DNA from: JBFWMG01 sp050251715
GTDB lineage: Bacteria; Desulfobacterota; Desulfovibrionia; Desulfovibrionales; Desulfovibrionaceae
Direction: 5' to 3'
Assembly (NCBI GenBank): GCA_050251715.1
Contig: JBFWMG010000024.1
Location: 1-54,365, forward strand
Length of the DNA: 54,365 nucleotides
Below are positions 1 to 7,726 of this stretch, one piece after another. How positions within the stretch are numbered: the stretch's first letter is position 1; each line of letters starts with the position of its first letter. Made by a program: the position numbers and the translations under genes. A model generated the notes under the pieces. It was not told where the DNA came from. It did not search any database and was given only the letters and a program-made list of their open reading frames with translations.

Positions 1-1530
1 TCCGTACGTGTTATTGTTCTCGCCGCCATCCACGTCGTTGGTCACGGCGTTGATCTGGGAGTATGCGGACACCGCGCCCAGCGCTCGGGCGTGGAGCGAT
101 CCGTCCGCCAGCCCCACCAGCACGGCGGCGTCCTCGGCAAGGGTACGCCCGGTCCAGCGCAGCACCGCCGCCGTGGTGGCGGCGTCCAGGGCCAGGGCCA
201 GAGGCGACGGGTCGACCACACGCGGCGTGGCCGCAGCATAGTCGCCCTCGTCCGCGTCCTGCTCCACCGGGGCGCTGGCGTTGTACGCCGCGTTGGACAG
301 CAGCCCCTCGTAGGGCCACGCATCGGCAGACGCCTCCCAGGTGGCCGCCTCGTCACCCACGATAAACGCCGCCGCCGTGGTAATCGTAATCTCGTCCGAC
401 CACTCGGACCACCCGTAGGTGGTGCCGCGATGGCGGGCGCGGATATTGAGGACGGTGGAGACCTGGAGAATGCCCGCGCCCAACAGGAGGGTCAGCAGCG
501 CCAGCACCTCGCCCGAGTCGTAGATCAGGCTCGACCAATCTGCGGCGGCGTTCTTGATCTGATACTCCGTGCCGATGTGGGTGTCCGTTCCGCCGCCATG
601 CACGGCAAAGGCGGTGGTCTGGATCACGGGAGTCTCGCCCACGCCAGTGGCCCCGTCGGAGGGGGTGATGATGCTGGGCGGCACGATATAGACGAACTCG
701 GCGCGCGTGGTCCACGACACCGGATCCGACCACTCCGACCACAGGCCCGAGGCGTCGCGGTGGCGCACCCGCCCTTTGTAGGCGGTGGAGACCGACTGCA
801 CGCCGAGGGGCAACACGTATTGCGTCACCGCACCCAGCGCGCCGGTGTCGTGGACCGGCGACGAAAAATCGCCGGTGGCCAGGTCAACCTGGAACTGCGT
901 AGCCGCGTGGGTCACGTCGGAAAACCGGGTGCTGAACGCCGAGGAGCGCAGCGTGGGCGTCTCGATCACGTCCGTGGCCCCCGAGGCGGGGGCCGTCAGC
1001 ACCGGCGTGGCCACGGCCAGCGCGTCCACCAGAGGACCATGCACGTCGGCGTCCTCGTCGTGGCCGTCAAGGTCATCCTTGGTGGCGTACACGTTGTCCG
1101 CCACGGATACCGTGATGTTGCCCGAATTGCCGACCACGATGGTGAGCGGGATGGGATAGCTCACCGGCGCGGTGGATTCGTCCACCACATAGGTGTACTG
1201 GTCGCCCACGAACCCGGCCATGAACAGCACATTGCCCATGGCCTCGTTGTAGGCAATCACTCCCAGTTCCCGTGCCATGAACCCTTCGGTCAGACCCGTG
1301 TTGTTCAACACCGCCGTCACCTTGTAGGACTCGCCCGCCCTGACCGATGACGCAACCTCCACGCGCACCCGCTCGTTGACCAAGTCGGTCAGCCCATAGG
1401 ATGCCTGCTGCTCCTCGCTCCACACGCCATCGCCCAGGGCAATGGCCACGATCTGGAATTGCTCCCCGGCGGCAGCCCGCGCCATCACTTCCTTGCCCAC
1501 CGTCGTCAAATAGGTCTTGTATGCAGACAT
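1..1530 (-). CDS. phage tail fibre protein (gpH-like), C-terminus off-window
   Basis: An open frame starts at ATG 1530 and reads left through base 1 without a stop (510 codons seen), so it is partial. The first 150 or so residues resemble the phage tail-collar fibre N-terminal domain (DUF3751 type). That domain anchors a fibre to the P2-type baseplate. Two related segments of roughly 85 residues follow, each opening with a phrase like PASGATD or PSDGATG and containing WSEWSD, which suggests Fn3-like repeats of the fibre shaft. It follows the tail protein I gene directly, as gpH follows gpI in P2. The receptor-binding tip is not visible, so host range cannot be judged. Confidence 0.85.
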   Translation of the reverse strand, partial: MSAYKTYLTTVGKEVMARAAAGEQFQIVAIALGDGVWSEEQQASYGLTDLVNERVRVEVASSVRAGESYKVTAVLNNTGLTEGFMARELGVIAYNEAMGNVLFMAGFVGDQYTYVVDESTAPVSYPIPLTIVVGNSGNITVSVADNVYATKDDLDGHDEDADVHGPLVDALAVATPVLTAPASGATDVIETPTLRSSAFSTRFSDVTHAATQFQVDLATGDFSSPVHDTGALGAVTQYVLPLGVQSVSTAYKGRVRHRDASGLWSEWSDPVSWTTRAEFVYIVPPSIITPSDGATGVGETPVIQTTAFAVHGGGTDTHIGTEYQIKNAAADWSSLIYDSGEVLALLTLLLGAGILQVSTVLNIRARHRGTTYGWSEWSDEITITTAAAFIVGDEAATWEASADAWPYEGLLSNAAYNASAPVEQDADEGDYAAATPRVVDPSPLALALDAATTAAVLRWTGRTLAEDAAVLVGLADGSLHARALGAVSAYSQINAVTNDVDGGENNNTYG

Positions 1531-1532
1531 GC

Positions 1533-2228
1533 TCACGCTCCTCTGCTTTCATACATGATCGCCAGCCCGGCAGCCGACACGGCCATCGGCTCGCACTCCA
1601 CCGACAAGTCGGGCATCCCGCCCGAAAATTCCGCCACAATCTGCGCCACGCCGCAGACCTGCATGGCCTCCGGCACCGGTTTGACCTCCAGCACCAAGCC
1701 ACCCGAAAAATCCGCCACAATCTGCGCCACGCCACAGGCTGCTGGCGACGCATCCAGGCCGTTCTCCACCACGATGGCAGCAAGATGCGAACGAGCGTTC
1801 TTGGAGCTCGTCACCCCGGCCAGCAGGGTCGCGTAGTCCTCGACCGTCAGCATGGGTGAGGCGGTGGAGACCTTGAAGGTGTAAGGATCGCCGTCGTACT
1901 CCGGCCACTCGACCAACCCAGCGTCAAAGCCCAGGGCGGCCAGCATCCCTTCCACCGCCGCCGGGGTGCCCTTGATGCGGTGCACGGCCACGCTGGCCTT
2001 GATGACCGCGCGCTTGCGCGCCTCGGGCCAGGCGTCGTCCCACATATCCACGGACAGCGCCCAGGCCAACCAGGGCAGCAGCGCGGCGGGACAGGTGTCG
2101 GGGTTCCACATCGCGCGCACCGCCAGCGTGGGCACGTCGCCGATGCGGGCCGTGGTCTTCGCCAGCGCTATTTCCTGCGCCGTGGCGTTATCCGGGAGCA
2201 GGCTGGCAACCGTGGCGTCATCACTCAT
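1533..2228 (-). CDS. phage tail protein I (P2 gpI-like baseplate protein)
   Basis: A 231-residue protein of the P2 gpI family, a baseplate component that joins the baseplate to the tail fibre. The family core is visible at about residues 40-100: a Trp-rich segment with LPWLAWALSVDMWDD, then ARKRAVIKASVAVHRIKGTP and a Gly-rich stretch. The C-terminal 80 residues carry an unusual near-duplicate, CGVAQIVADFSGG and CGVAQIVAEFSGG, about 29 residues apart. The gene overlaps the upstream J-like gene by 8 bases, and the fibre gene begins 3 bases after it, so translation is probably coupled. Confidence 0.9.
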   Translation of the reverse strand: MSDDATVASLLPDNATAQEIALAKTTARIGDVPTLAVRAMWNPDTCPAALLPWLAWALSVDMWDDAWPEARKRAVIKASVAVHRIKGTPAAVEGMLAALGFDAGLVEWPEYDGDPYTFKVSTASPMLTVEDYATLLAGVTSSKNARSHLAAIVVENGLDASPAACGVAQIVADFSGGLVLEVKPVPEAMQVCGVAQIVAEFSGGMPDLSVECEPMAVSAAGLAIMYESRGA

Positions 2229-3114
2229 CCGCCACCTCCGCAGTCAGGGAGACCCCGGTGCACGCCGGGGCCTGATATTTTGCGCACACCACGTCGCCCA
2301 CGGGGGATGTCAGCTCCACGCGCGCCACCCCCTCGACGTGGAGGGCGGCGACAAGACCGCTCACAGCCAGCCGCGCCCCCAGGACGTGCCGGGCCGCCGC
2401 ATACGCCAACGCCGCATCTTGCGCGGCGGCAGCCACCACCGCCGCGTCCGGACCGGATTCGATCACGAGATTCGCCTCGACCGCGTAGGACACGATCTCG
2501 GCGGACAGCACGGTCACATTGTCCGTGAGGGGCCGCACGTCGGACGCGCCGACCACGGCGGCCACGGCTGCCAGCGTGGCGTCGTCCGGCGTGCCGTCGC
2601 CGTCGCGCGCCAACACGTAGACCGACACGTTGCCCGGCGACGGGCTCACGGTCACGGCGTCGAGCACGGCGGCCACGGTGAGCGCATGATAGCGGTAGGC
2701 GCCGGTCGATCCTGCCGAGGAAAACGCCTCGGGAGCGAGCTGCACCCTGACGCGGAATGCGGCATCGCTCTCGTAGGTGGGAGCCACCGCCGGATCCGCG
2801 TCCGGGTCGCCCGGATCAATGACCAGGCGGGTGAGCGGCACGAGCGCGGCCAACTGGTCCAGATCCGATCCCGTGGCAAAGGCCACCAGCACCGCACGGA
2901 CAGCCTCGTTGACGCGCTGGCGCAACAGCAGCTCGCGGTACGCGGCGACTTCGAGCACCTTCATCGCCGGATCGCTCTCCGTCAGGGCGGTAAAGGTTTC
3001 ATCCCTGGCCACCAGGTCCGCGAGCATGCCGGCGAGGATGGTCTCGTAGTCCAGCGCCTCCACCGCGTCGGGCGCGGTCAGGCTGGACAGGTCTATGGCG
3101 GTGAATCCGCTCAT
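2221..3114 (-). CDS. baseplate assembly protein J (P2 gpJ-like)
   Basis: A 297-residue protein matching the P2 gpJ/baseplate J family, which forms the wedge edge of contractile-tail baseplates. The N-terminal half has the typical pattern of a short leader, a helical region with LLRQRVNEAV, then ATGSDLDQLAALV and a Pro/Asp-rich linker. The conserved middle segment resembles FSSAGSTGAYRYHAL and is followed by VTVSPSPGNVSVYVL. The C-terminus alternates beta strands. It sits between a small unknown gene (3 bases apart) and gpI (8-base overlap). Confidence 0.9.
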   Translation of the reverse strand: MSGFTAIDLSSLTAPDAVEALDYETILAGMLADLVARDETFTALTESDPAMKVLEVAAYRELLLRQRVNEAVRAVLVAFATGSDLDQLAALVPLTRLVIDPGDPDADPAVAPTYESDAAFRVRVQLAPEAFSSAGSTGAYRYHALTVAAVLDAVTVSPSPGNVSVYVLARDGDGTPDDATLAAVAAVVGASDVRPLTDNVTVLSAEIVSYAVEANLVIESGPDAAVVAAAAQDAALAYAAARHVLGARLAVSGLVAALHVEGVARVELTSPVGDVVCAKYQAPACTGVSLTAEVADE

Positions 3115-3116
3115 GC

Positions 3117-3323
3117 TTAAGCACCAATGGAGGGGGTTATGGGTATGCTGGCTCTTGAGGCGGTGGTATACCCCTCAAGATCAACGGTCAGGCACTCTCC
3201 AGAGACGCTGATGTCCACCGTCGACACGGTGATTTGCTGCCCCCTGATCTTCTCCAACATCTGGACCATCAGCCCCGCTACCGTGAGGCCCAAGGCCTCA
3301 TGATTGACAATGCTCCCGCTCAT
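3117..3323 (-). CDS. small phage protein of unknown function
   Basis: A 68-residue protein in the baseplate operon. Its start codon overlaps the stop of the GPW-like gene (ATGA), and its stop lies 2 bases before the J-like start codon, which supports it as a real coupled gene. It shows no signal peptide, membrane segment or motif I recognise. The composition suggests a small alpha/beta fold with a hydrophobic helix at about residues 8-25. Its place between W and J suggests a baseplate accessory role, but that is only position-based. Confidence 0.7.
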   Translation of the reverse strand: MSGSIVNHEALGLTVAGLMVQMLEKIRGQQITVSTVDISVSGECLTVDLEGYTTASRASIPITPSIGA

Positions 3324-3652
3324 ACGATGACAATCCCCTCCATGGTTACAGGCTTGCCGTCATCATCCAGGCTGTCGCCTTCCAGTTCGAGCACCAGCCT
3401 GCCCGCCGAGGCCTCGGCCACGCGCACGCGCCGGAGACGGAACCTGGATTCCCAGATGTCGAGCGCCTCGGCGGTGGCCATGTACACCTCAACCAAAGTC
3501 GCGTCGTTCATGGGCAGGTCCACGAGCGACGGCAGCCGCGAGCCGTAGTCGCGCCGCATTACCCGCGTGCCGATGCGCGTGGACAGCACATCGGCCACGG
3601 ATTGGCGCAGGTGCCCGCTGCCGGACAGGGCTTGGCCCGTCGTGGCGCTCAT
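3320..3652 (-). CDS. baseplate wedge protein, GPW/gp25 family (P2 gpW-like)
   Basis: A 110-residue protein from the ATG at 3652; an in-frame ATG at 3661 would add three residues. It has the hallmark of the GPW/gp25 lysozyme-like baseplate family: an LRQSVADVLSTRIGTRVMRRDYGSRLP segment, here residues 17-43, followed by helical and beta segments. The family forms part of the inner baseplate of contractile tails. Its neighbours are a small hydrophilic gene upstream and the J module downstream, matching the P2 order V-W-J. Confidence 0.88.
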   Translation of the reverse strand: MSATTGQALSGSGHLRQSVADVLSTRIGTRVMRRDYGSRLPSLVDLPMNDATLVEVYMATAEALDIWESRFRLRRVRVAEASAGRLVLELEGDSLDDDGKPVTMEGIVIV

Positions 3653-3664
3653 GCCGCGCATGGC

Positions 3665-3826
3665 CTACTTCTTGGCCTTGGGCGTGTAGGGTTCAACAGC
3701 GCCGGACATCACCAGATACCTGGCCTCCCGCCCGGCCAGCGCAACCACGTCACCCGGCGGCACGGGCTGGCGGCGCACGCGCACGCCTTCCTTGAGCACC
3801 TTGTACATCCGCTGTTCAACGGCCAT
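3665..3826 (-). CDS. small basic phage protein of unknown function
   Basis: A 53-residue basic protein ending in a Lys-rich tail. The start at 3826 follows a good ribosome binding site (AAGGAG, 7 bases before the ATG). It resembles short conserved proteins found next to baseplate or head genes in Mu-like phages, with a pattern like VRRQPVPPGDVVALAGREARYL. It could be a small structural or head-tail accessory protein. It lies between the spike (V) and W genes, and no function can be assigned from sequence. Confidence 0.65.
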   Translation of the reverse strand: MAVEQRMYKVLKEGVRVRRQPVPPGDVVALAGREARYLVMSGAVEPYTPKAKK

Positions 3827-3849
3827 GTAAACGCTCCTTGACTGCTGTT

Positions 3850-4599
3850 TTAAGATGGCTCGGCGCCGGGCTCGGCATGCGTGTGGTGATCGAGCGACAC
3901 GCCCGCCGCCACCACGTCGCCGTCGGTCACGATGCCGCCGCCGGTCTGGGTCAACTGGCCAGAGATTTGCGCCCCGCCGCCATTGGCGCCGCCGCCATGC
4001 ACCAGCGCGCCGTCCAGGGCGATGATGGGCGCGGCAAGTGTGATGCGCGACGGCGAGGAGAGGGATATGTCGCCTTGGGCGGCAACCGTGGCGTCGCCGC
4101 CCGTGGTCAGACTGGCCGCGCCACCCACGCTGGCGTCGAGGTCGCCCCCGGCGATCAACGTGGCATCGCCCCCCACGGTCACATCCACGTCGCCGTCCGC
4201 AAGAACGATGACGTTGCCCGGCACGTACGCGCGCAGCGTATGCGCCTCGCGGTCGTACTCCCATGACGCGCCGTCGGCGTATTGGACGCGGTGCTTGGTG
4301 GGCACGTCGGCGATGGCCGGATGGGCAACCTGATACAGCGCGGGCAGCACCACGGCCTGCGCCAGATCACCGCCAGGAGCCAGCAAGGCCACCTGTTCGC
4401 CCACCTCGGGCGCCCACCACGTGGCATCCGGGCCGGCGCGGTGCGTGAGCCACGGCAACCAGGCGGTCAGCACCTGGCCGCTGCGCACGCGCACGCGGGC
4501 GGTGGCATAGTCCGCCTCTTCAACCGCGCCCAGGCGGATCACGTTGGCCAGCAGGCGCTCCAACTCGGCCAACCGATACCGGATATCGTCGTTACGCAT
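3850..4599 (-). CDS. baseplate spike / assembly protein V (P2 gpV-like)
   Basis: A 249-residue protein of the gpV baseplate-spike family, the tail tip that punctures the outer membrane. The N-terminal 100 residues form the expected OB-like region, with ATARVRVRSGQVLTAWLPWL and WWAPEVGEQVALLAPGGD. Residues of about 140-190 are a run of short G-G-D repeats (for example VTVGGDATLIAGGDLD and GGDATVAAQGD), typical of a triple-stranded beta-helix spike. The end is Gly- and His-rich (LDHHTHAEP), reminiscent of metal-binding spike tips. It overlaps the gp37-like gene by 8 bases. Confidence 0.88.
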   Translation of the reverse strand: MRNDDIRYRLAELERLLANVIRLGAVEEADYATARVRVRSGQVLTAWLPWLTHRAGPDATWWAPEVGEQVALLAPGGDLAQAVVLPALYQVAHPAIADVPTKHRVQYADGASWEYDREAHTLRAYVPGNVIVLADGDVDVTVGGDATLIAGGDLDASVGGAASLTTGGDATVAAQGDISLSSPSRITLAAPIIALDGALVHGGGANGGGAQISGQLTQTGGGIVTDGDVVAAGVSLDHHTHAEPGAEPS

Positions 4600-5173
4600 C
4601 GTCGGCCTCCGCCGGCGCCTGCGCGATCCGGACGTAGTCCGCTTCGTGCTCTGCGCCGATGTCAGGCGACCAGCTGCCGTAAATCTGCTCGGGCCGCGCG
4701 CCCTCTGCCCACAGGTCCGCGCCCGTGCGGATCGTCTGGGACCAGGTGACCTCCCACATCTGCACTGTGGCGCTGTTGGTCTTGCCGCCGTACAGGTTGC
4801 GGGCGCGGATGCCCTCGGGAGCGAAATAGTGGTCCGCATCCCCCCACTGCTGGCCGACCAGGTGCAGGCACAGCGCCTTCACCAGATTGTTGGCCGCTTC
4901 GTGGCGCGCGAGCTTGCGCCAGCCGTCCTCGCCCTGAACCTTTCCGTCCTTGGCGATCACGGCAACGGAGCACCGCAGGGTGATGTCCCGTTCCCCGCCC
5001 GGATCCTCCACGATCTGCGAAATCTCCCACATGGCCACGCGCATGGCCGGAGCCTTGGCGATGTGCGTGCCAAGCTCTTCGACCGTGAACTGGCCGCCGT
5101 GCACCACGCATTCGCCCAGGCCGGGGAACGTCGCGGCCAGGTTGGCCGCCACCGTGTCGAGAAAGGTGTTCAT
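4592..5173 (-). CDS. phage gp37-like protein (DUF1834)
   Basis: A 193-residue protein of the Mu gp37 / DUF1834 type, found after gp36 and G in Mu-like head-tail clusters and probably involved in head completion or tail attachment. It begins at ATG 5173, whose first base is the last base of the preceding stop (TGATG), so it is translationally coupled to the G-like gene. The ending is acidic (APAEADDA). No catalytic motif is visible. Assignment rests on length, context and the general pattern, so the role is inferred. Confidence 0.7.
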   Translation of the reverse strand: MNTFLDTVAANLAATFPGLGECVVHGGQFTVEELGTHIAKAPAMRVAMWEISQIVEDPGGERDITLRCSVAVIAKDGKVQGEDGWRKLARHEAANNLVKALCLHLVGQQWGDADHYFAPEGIRARNLYGGKTNSATVQMWEVTWSQTIRTGADLWAEGARPEQIYGSWSPDIGAEHEADYVRIAQAPAEADDA

Positions 5174-5664
5174 CAGGCGCTCCCCATGCGGCCCATGCAG
5201 CCGTTGATGAAGTCGAGGATCTCGGCCTCGATGTCCGAGGCGTCCTGGTCGCTGATGCCCAGGTACGGCCTGGCGGGCATGGTGACCGACTGGACCAGGG
5301 CAAAAGTGCCGTCGGGAAGCGGTATCTTCAGCGCCTTGGCGTTCTTCGGCTTGATGACCCCGCCCAGCTGGTGGATCAGCGCATAGACCCGCCGCGAGCC
5401 CCATTCGACGCTGTGACCGTCCGCGACATGGGAGATGGAATCCAGCAGGTGCCCGTCGCCCACCAGGGTTTGCGGCGCGCCGCTGGGCGCCCACTTGGTG
5501 CCGTCCGGCGCGGTGCCGACCTCAAACCGCTCCTGGGTCGAGGCCACCAGCAGGCCGCCCAGGGAATCGTTGAGCGGCGTCAGATCCTCGCCCAGGCGCT
5601 GCGCGCGGGCGTAGGCGGCACTGGCCTGCTCGTTGAAGTCCAGGCGGATGCTGGCGCCGGCCAT
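5173..5664 (-). CDS. phage virion morphogenesis protein (Mu G / gp31-like)
   Basis: A 163-residue protein of the phage virion morphogenesis family (Mu gene G), needed for tail or head completion. The family signature is visible as VASTQERFEVGTAPDGTKW followed by LVGDGHLLDSISHVA and a C-terminal MPARPYLGIS before the final helix. In Mu the gene lies just after gp30. Here it has moved downstream of capsid and gp36, a common rearrangement in Mu-like prophages. It overlaps gp36 by 1 base and gp37 by 1 base. Confidence 0.9.
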   Translation of the reverse strand: MAGASIRLDFNEQASAAYARAQRLGEDLTPLNDSLGGLLVASTQERFEVGTAPDGTKWAPSGAPQTLVGDGHLLDSISHVADGHSVEWGSRRVYALIHQLGGVIKPKNAKALKIPLPDGTFALVQSVTMPARPYLGISDQDASDIEAEILDFINGCMGRMGSA

Positions 5665-6080
5665 CAGAAGTCCTCCAGCTTGGCGCGGAACGAGGAATCG
5701 CCCTGGATGACCACGCCGCCCGACGCGGGCGCGGGCCGGGCCTCCTCCACATCCAACGTCAGGACGCCCCTGGCGTAGGATTCCAGATCTCGCCGGGCGG
5801 CCTTGGCCCGCCGATCGATCAACTCGGCATCCCCGGCCCCGTCTGTGGGCAGTTGCGCCAACGCGAGGTCGACACAGATCCGCACCAGCTCGCCGGGCGT
5901 GGTGGCGAGGGGCAACGTGTAGCGACCGCGCAGGGCGCCGTTAATCAGGGCGCCCGCATCCGCAAGCGCCTGGTCGAGCCGGGCGGTGTCCGGCTCGCCG
6001 GATGTGGCGTCGATGGGCAGCAGGCTCTCCAGCAGCTCCGATCCGTACCGGTCCACGACATCCTGCGCGGTCGCGTACAT
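5664..6080 (-). CDS. phage gp36-like protein (DUF1320)
   Basis: A 138-residue protein of the DUF1320 / Mu gp36 family, a head-tail connector type protein. The signature is at the N-terminus (MYATAQDVVDRYG), with helical segments ending in GRYTLPLATTPGELVRICVDLA and the YARG turn around residue 103. Gene neighbours are a short Ala-rich head gene upstream and the G-like gene downstream, as in other Mu-like phages. Confidence 0.88.
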   Translation of the reverse strand: MYATAQDVVDRYGSELLESLLPIDATSGEPDTARLDQALADAGALINGALRGRYTLPLATTPGELVRICVDLALAQLPTDGAGDAELIDRRAKAARRDLESYARGVLTLDVEEARPAPASGGVVIQGDSSFRAKLEDF

Positions 6081-6083
6081 GCG

Positions 6084-6404
6084 TTATTCCTTCTCGGCTC
6101 CGGCCAGGGCGGCGGCGATCTCCTTGGCCGTGGTGGCAAAGCCCACCACCGCCGCCACCGCCGCGACCTTGGGCGAGCCGTCCTTGTTCTTTGCGTCGTC
6201 GGGCAGCCCGGCCACGGCGGCGATGATGGCCGCGTCGCGGTCGGCTTGGGACGCCGCGCCGTCGGCCACTTCGCCTGCGGCTTCCTCCACGGCGTCGACG
6301 CGCCGCAGCCCCGCGAGTTGCTCGGGCCGCATGTCGGGCAAGGGCGCGCCGGGCGGGTAGACCTTGCCGTTGTAACGCACGGTGTGTTTCGCAATGACGG
6401 TCAT
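6084..6404 (-). CDS. small Ala-rich phage head-associated protein
   Basis: A 106-residue protein starting at ATG 6404, behind a GGGAGGG ribosome binding site. The N-terminus (VRYNGKVYPPGAPLPDM) is of a kind often seen in short proteins next to Mu-like capsid genes. It then turns Ala- and Asp-rich, with low complexity. No enzymatic motif is present. It follows the major capsid gene by 10 bases and precedes gp36 by 3. A role in capsid decoration or the connector is plausible but not shown. Confidence 0.7.
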   Translation of the reverse strand: MTVIAKHTVRYNGKVYPPGAPLPDMRPEQLAGLRRVDAVEEAAGEVADGAASQADRDAAIIAAVAGLPDDAKNKDGSPKVAAVAAVVGFATTAKEIAAALAGAEKE

Positions 6405-6414
6405 ATGCCCCTCC

Positions 6415-7353
6415 CTAATAGACGTTCTGGACCAGGTACCCGGCCAGCTTGGCCAGGACCAGATTGACGCGGGAGCGACCGCAGCGCACGCGGGTGCCGC
6501 CGCGCAGGCCGATGTCCTTGTCCGGCCAAGCGCCGGCAACCGGGGTGGAGAACGGGACGGTCAGTCCCCAAGTCACCCCGGCCTGGGTGCTGGCGCGCTT
6601 GTCACGGTAGTGGAGGGCCACATGCGCGCCCCAAGTGCGGCTGAACGCCGGGTCCTGGCCGGGACGGGCGTTGTTGACGAACGCCTTGCCCACCAGGATG
6701 TCGTCGAGCTGCAGCTCTTCGATGAGTTGCGCCTTGGTGACCGAGCCCTTGCCGTCGCTGGACGGGTATATGGCCTTGATGACGTTGGGATGGCGGCGCA
6801 GCAGGCCGAACGCCTTCTGGTTCAGGACCATGATGTTGGGGCGGATAATCATGTCGTCCAGAACGCCGCTCAAGACGTCCAGGGGATCAGCGGCGGGATC
6901 GGTCCACTGATCCGTACCGGCCAACGTCTCCACCTGGGCGGCGTCGTAGTTGGCCGCGCTCTGGACCACGCCCGCCACGCGGATCTCCTCGTCCAGGTCG
7001 AGCAGGTTCATTATCATCTCGACCGTATGGCCGGTGAGATTGACGCCGCGCTTGCCGGCGGCCTTGATGTCCTTCTCCGGGACCGGCTGCTCAAGGCCGT
7101 AGTCCTTGGTCGACCCGGTCTTCTCCTCGGCCTTGGTGTCGATCTCGGTGACGCGGCCCTTACGGCCCACGCCGGTCTGCGGCACCGTGAAGCCCTGGGC
7201 CATGTCGTATTCCAGGTAGGTGAATTCCTCCGCGTCCACGGACGGGCACAGAGGCATGACCTGCTCGGCGATGAGCGATCCCTCGGGGTTGCGCCAGGCA
7301 ATGGCGATGCCGGTCAGGGCCGGATCGATGGGAAAAGCGGTTTTGATGGCCAT
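6415..7353 (-). CDS. phage major capsid protein
   Basis: A 312-residue protein placed where Mu-like phages carry the major head subunit, after protease/scaffold and a decoration-like protein. Its length fits an HK97-fold capsid. Visible features are an N-arm (IDPALTGIAIAWRNP), a long middle helix region with EKDIKAAGKRGVNLTGHTVE, and IRPNIMVLNQKAFGLLRRHPNV, similar to capsid P-domain spine segments. It is not an obvious close match to Mu T, so I name it by context and fold pattern. The ATG at 7353 follows a GGAGG site. Confidence 0.82.
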   Translation of the reverse strand: MAIKTAFPIDPALTGIAIAWRNPEGSLIAEQVMPLCPSVDAEEFTYLEYDMAQGFTVPQTGVGRKGRVTEIDTKAEEKTGSTKDYGLEQPVPEKDIKAAGKRGVNLTGHTVEMIMNLLDLDEEIRVAGVVQSAANYDAAQVETLAGTDQWTDPAADPLDVLSGVLDDMIIRPNIMVLNQKAFGLLRRHPNVIKAIYPSSDGKGSVTKAQLIEELQLDDILVGKAFVNNARPGQDPAFSRTWGAHVALHYRDKRASTQAGVTWGLTVPFSTPVAGAWPDKDIGLRGGTRVRCGRSRVNLVLAKLAGYLVQNVY

Positions 7354-7366
7354 GATGCCTCCTTGC

Positions 7367-7726
7367 CTACGGCATCACGCCGAGGCCATGCAGGTACGGC
7401 ACGATGTCGCCGGCCACGCCGGACACCAGGACCGTGCCGAAATAGTTGTTGGTGGTGGCGGCGGCCACCGCCTGCCCGTCGGCGTCGGACGTGAGGCGGT
7501 CGCCACGGGCGACCGTGCCGCCGAGCTTGACCAGGGGCATGCCGCCCAGGACCACGTCGGCATCGTCGCCGATGGCGTTGTCCACGTCGGTGTAGGTGCC
7601 GATCAGCGCATCCGTGGCCGCGCCAGCCAAGGCGGTCTGATAGTCGGCGGATCCCAGCGCCGCGACGTGGTACGCCGTGGTGGCGGTTTCGGCCTTGAAC
7701 GATCTGGTGAGACCGGGATTGTTCAT
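7367..7726 (-). CDS. capsid decoration / cement protein (DUF2190-like)
   Basis: A 119-residue protein with an Ala/Gly/Thr-rich beta-type sequence. It contains GTVARGDRLTSDADGQAVAA followed by VLVSGVAGDIVPYLHGLG, the pattern of phage capsid-cement and DUF2190 proteins. These coat the outside of heads or stabilise them. It starts directly after the stop of the protease/scaffold gene and sits 13 bases before the capsid start, the usual order of protease, decoration and capsid. Confidence 0.8.
   Translation of the reverse strand: MNNPGLTRSFKAETATTAYHVAALGSADYQTALAGAATDALIGTYTDVDNAIGDDADVVLGGMPLVKLGGTVARGDRLTSDADGQAVAAATTNNYFGTVLVSGVAGDIVPYLHGLGVMP

Noticed and set aside
91..3120. Plus-strand open frames over the tail fibre and baseplate genes
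   Set aside because: Antisense to genes with clear family motifs; residue composition is typical of GC-rich shadows.
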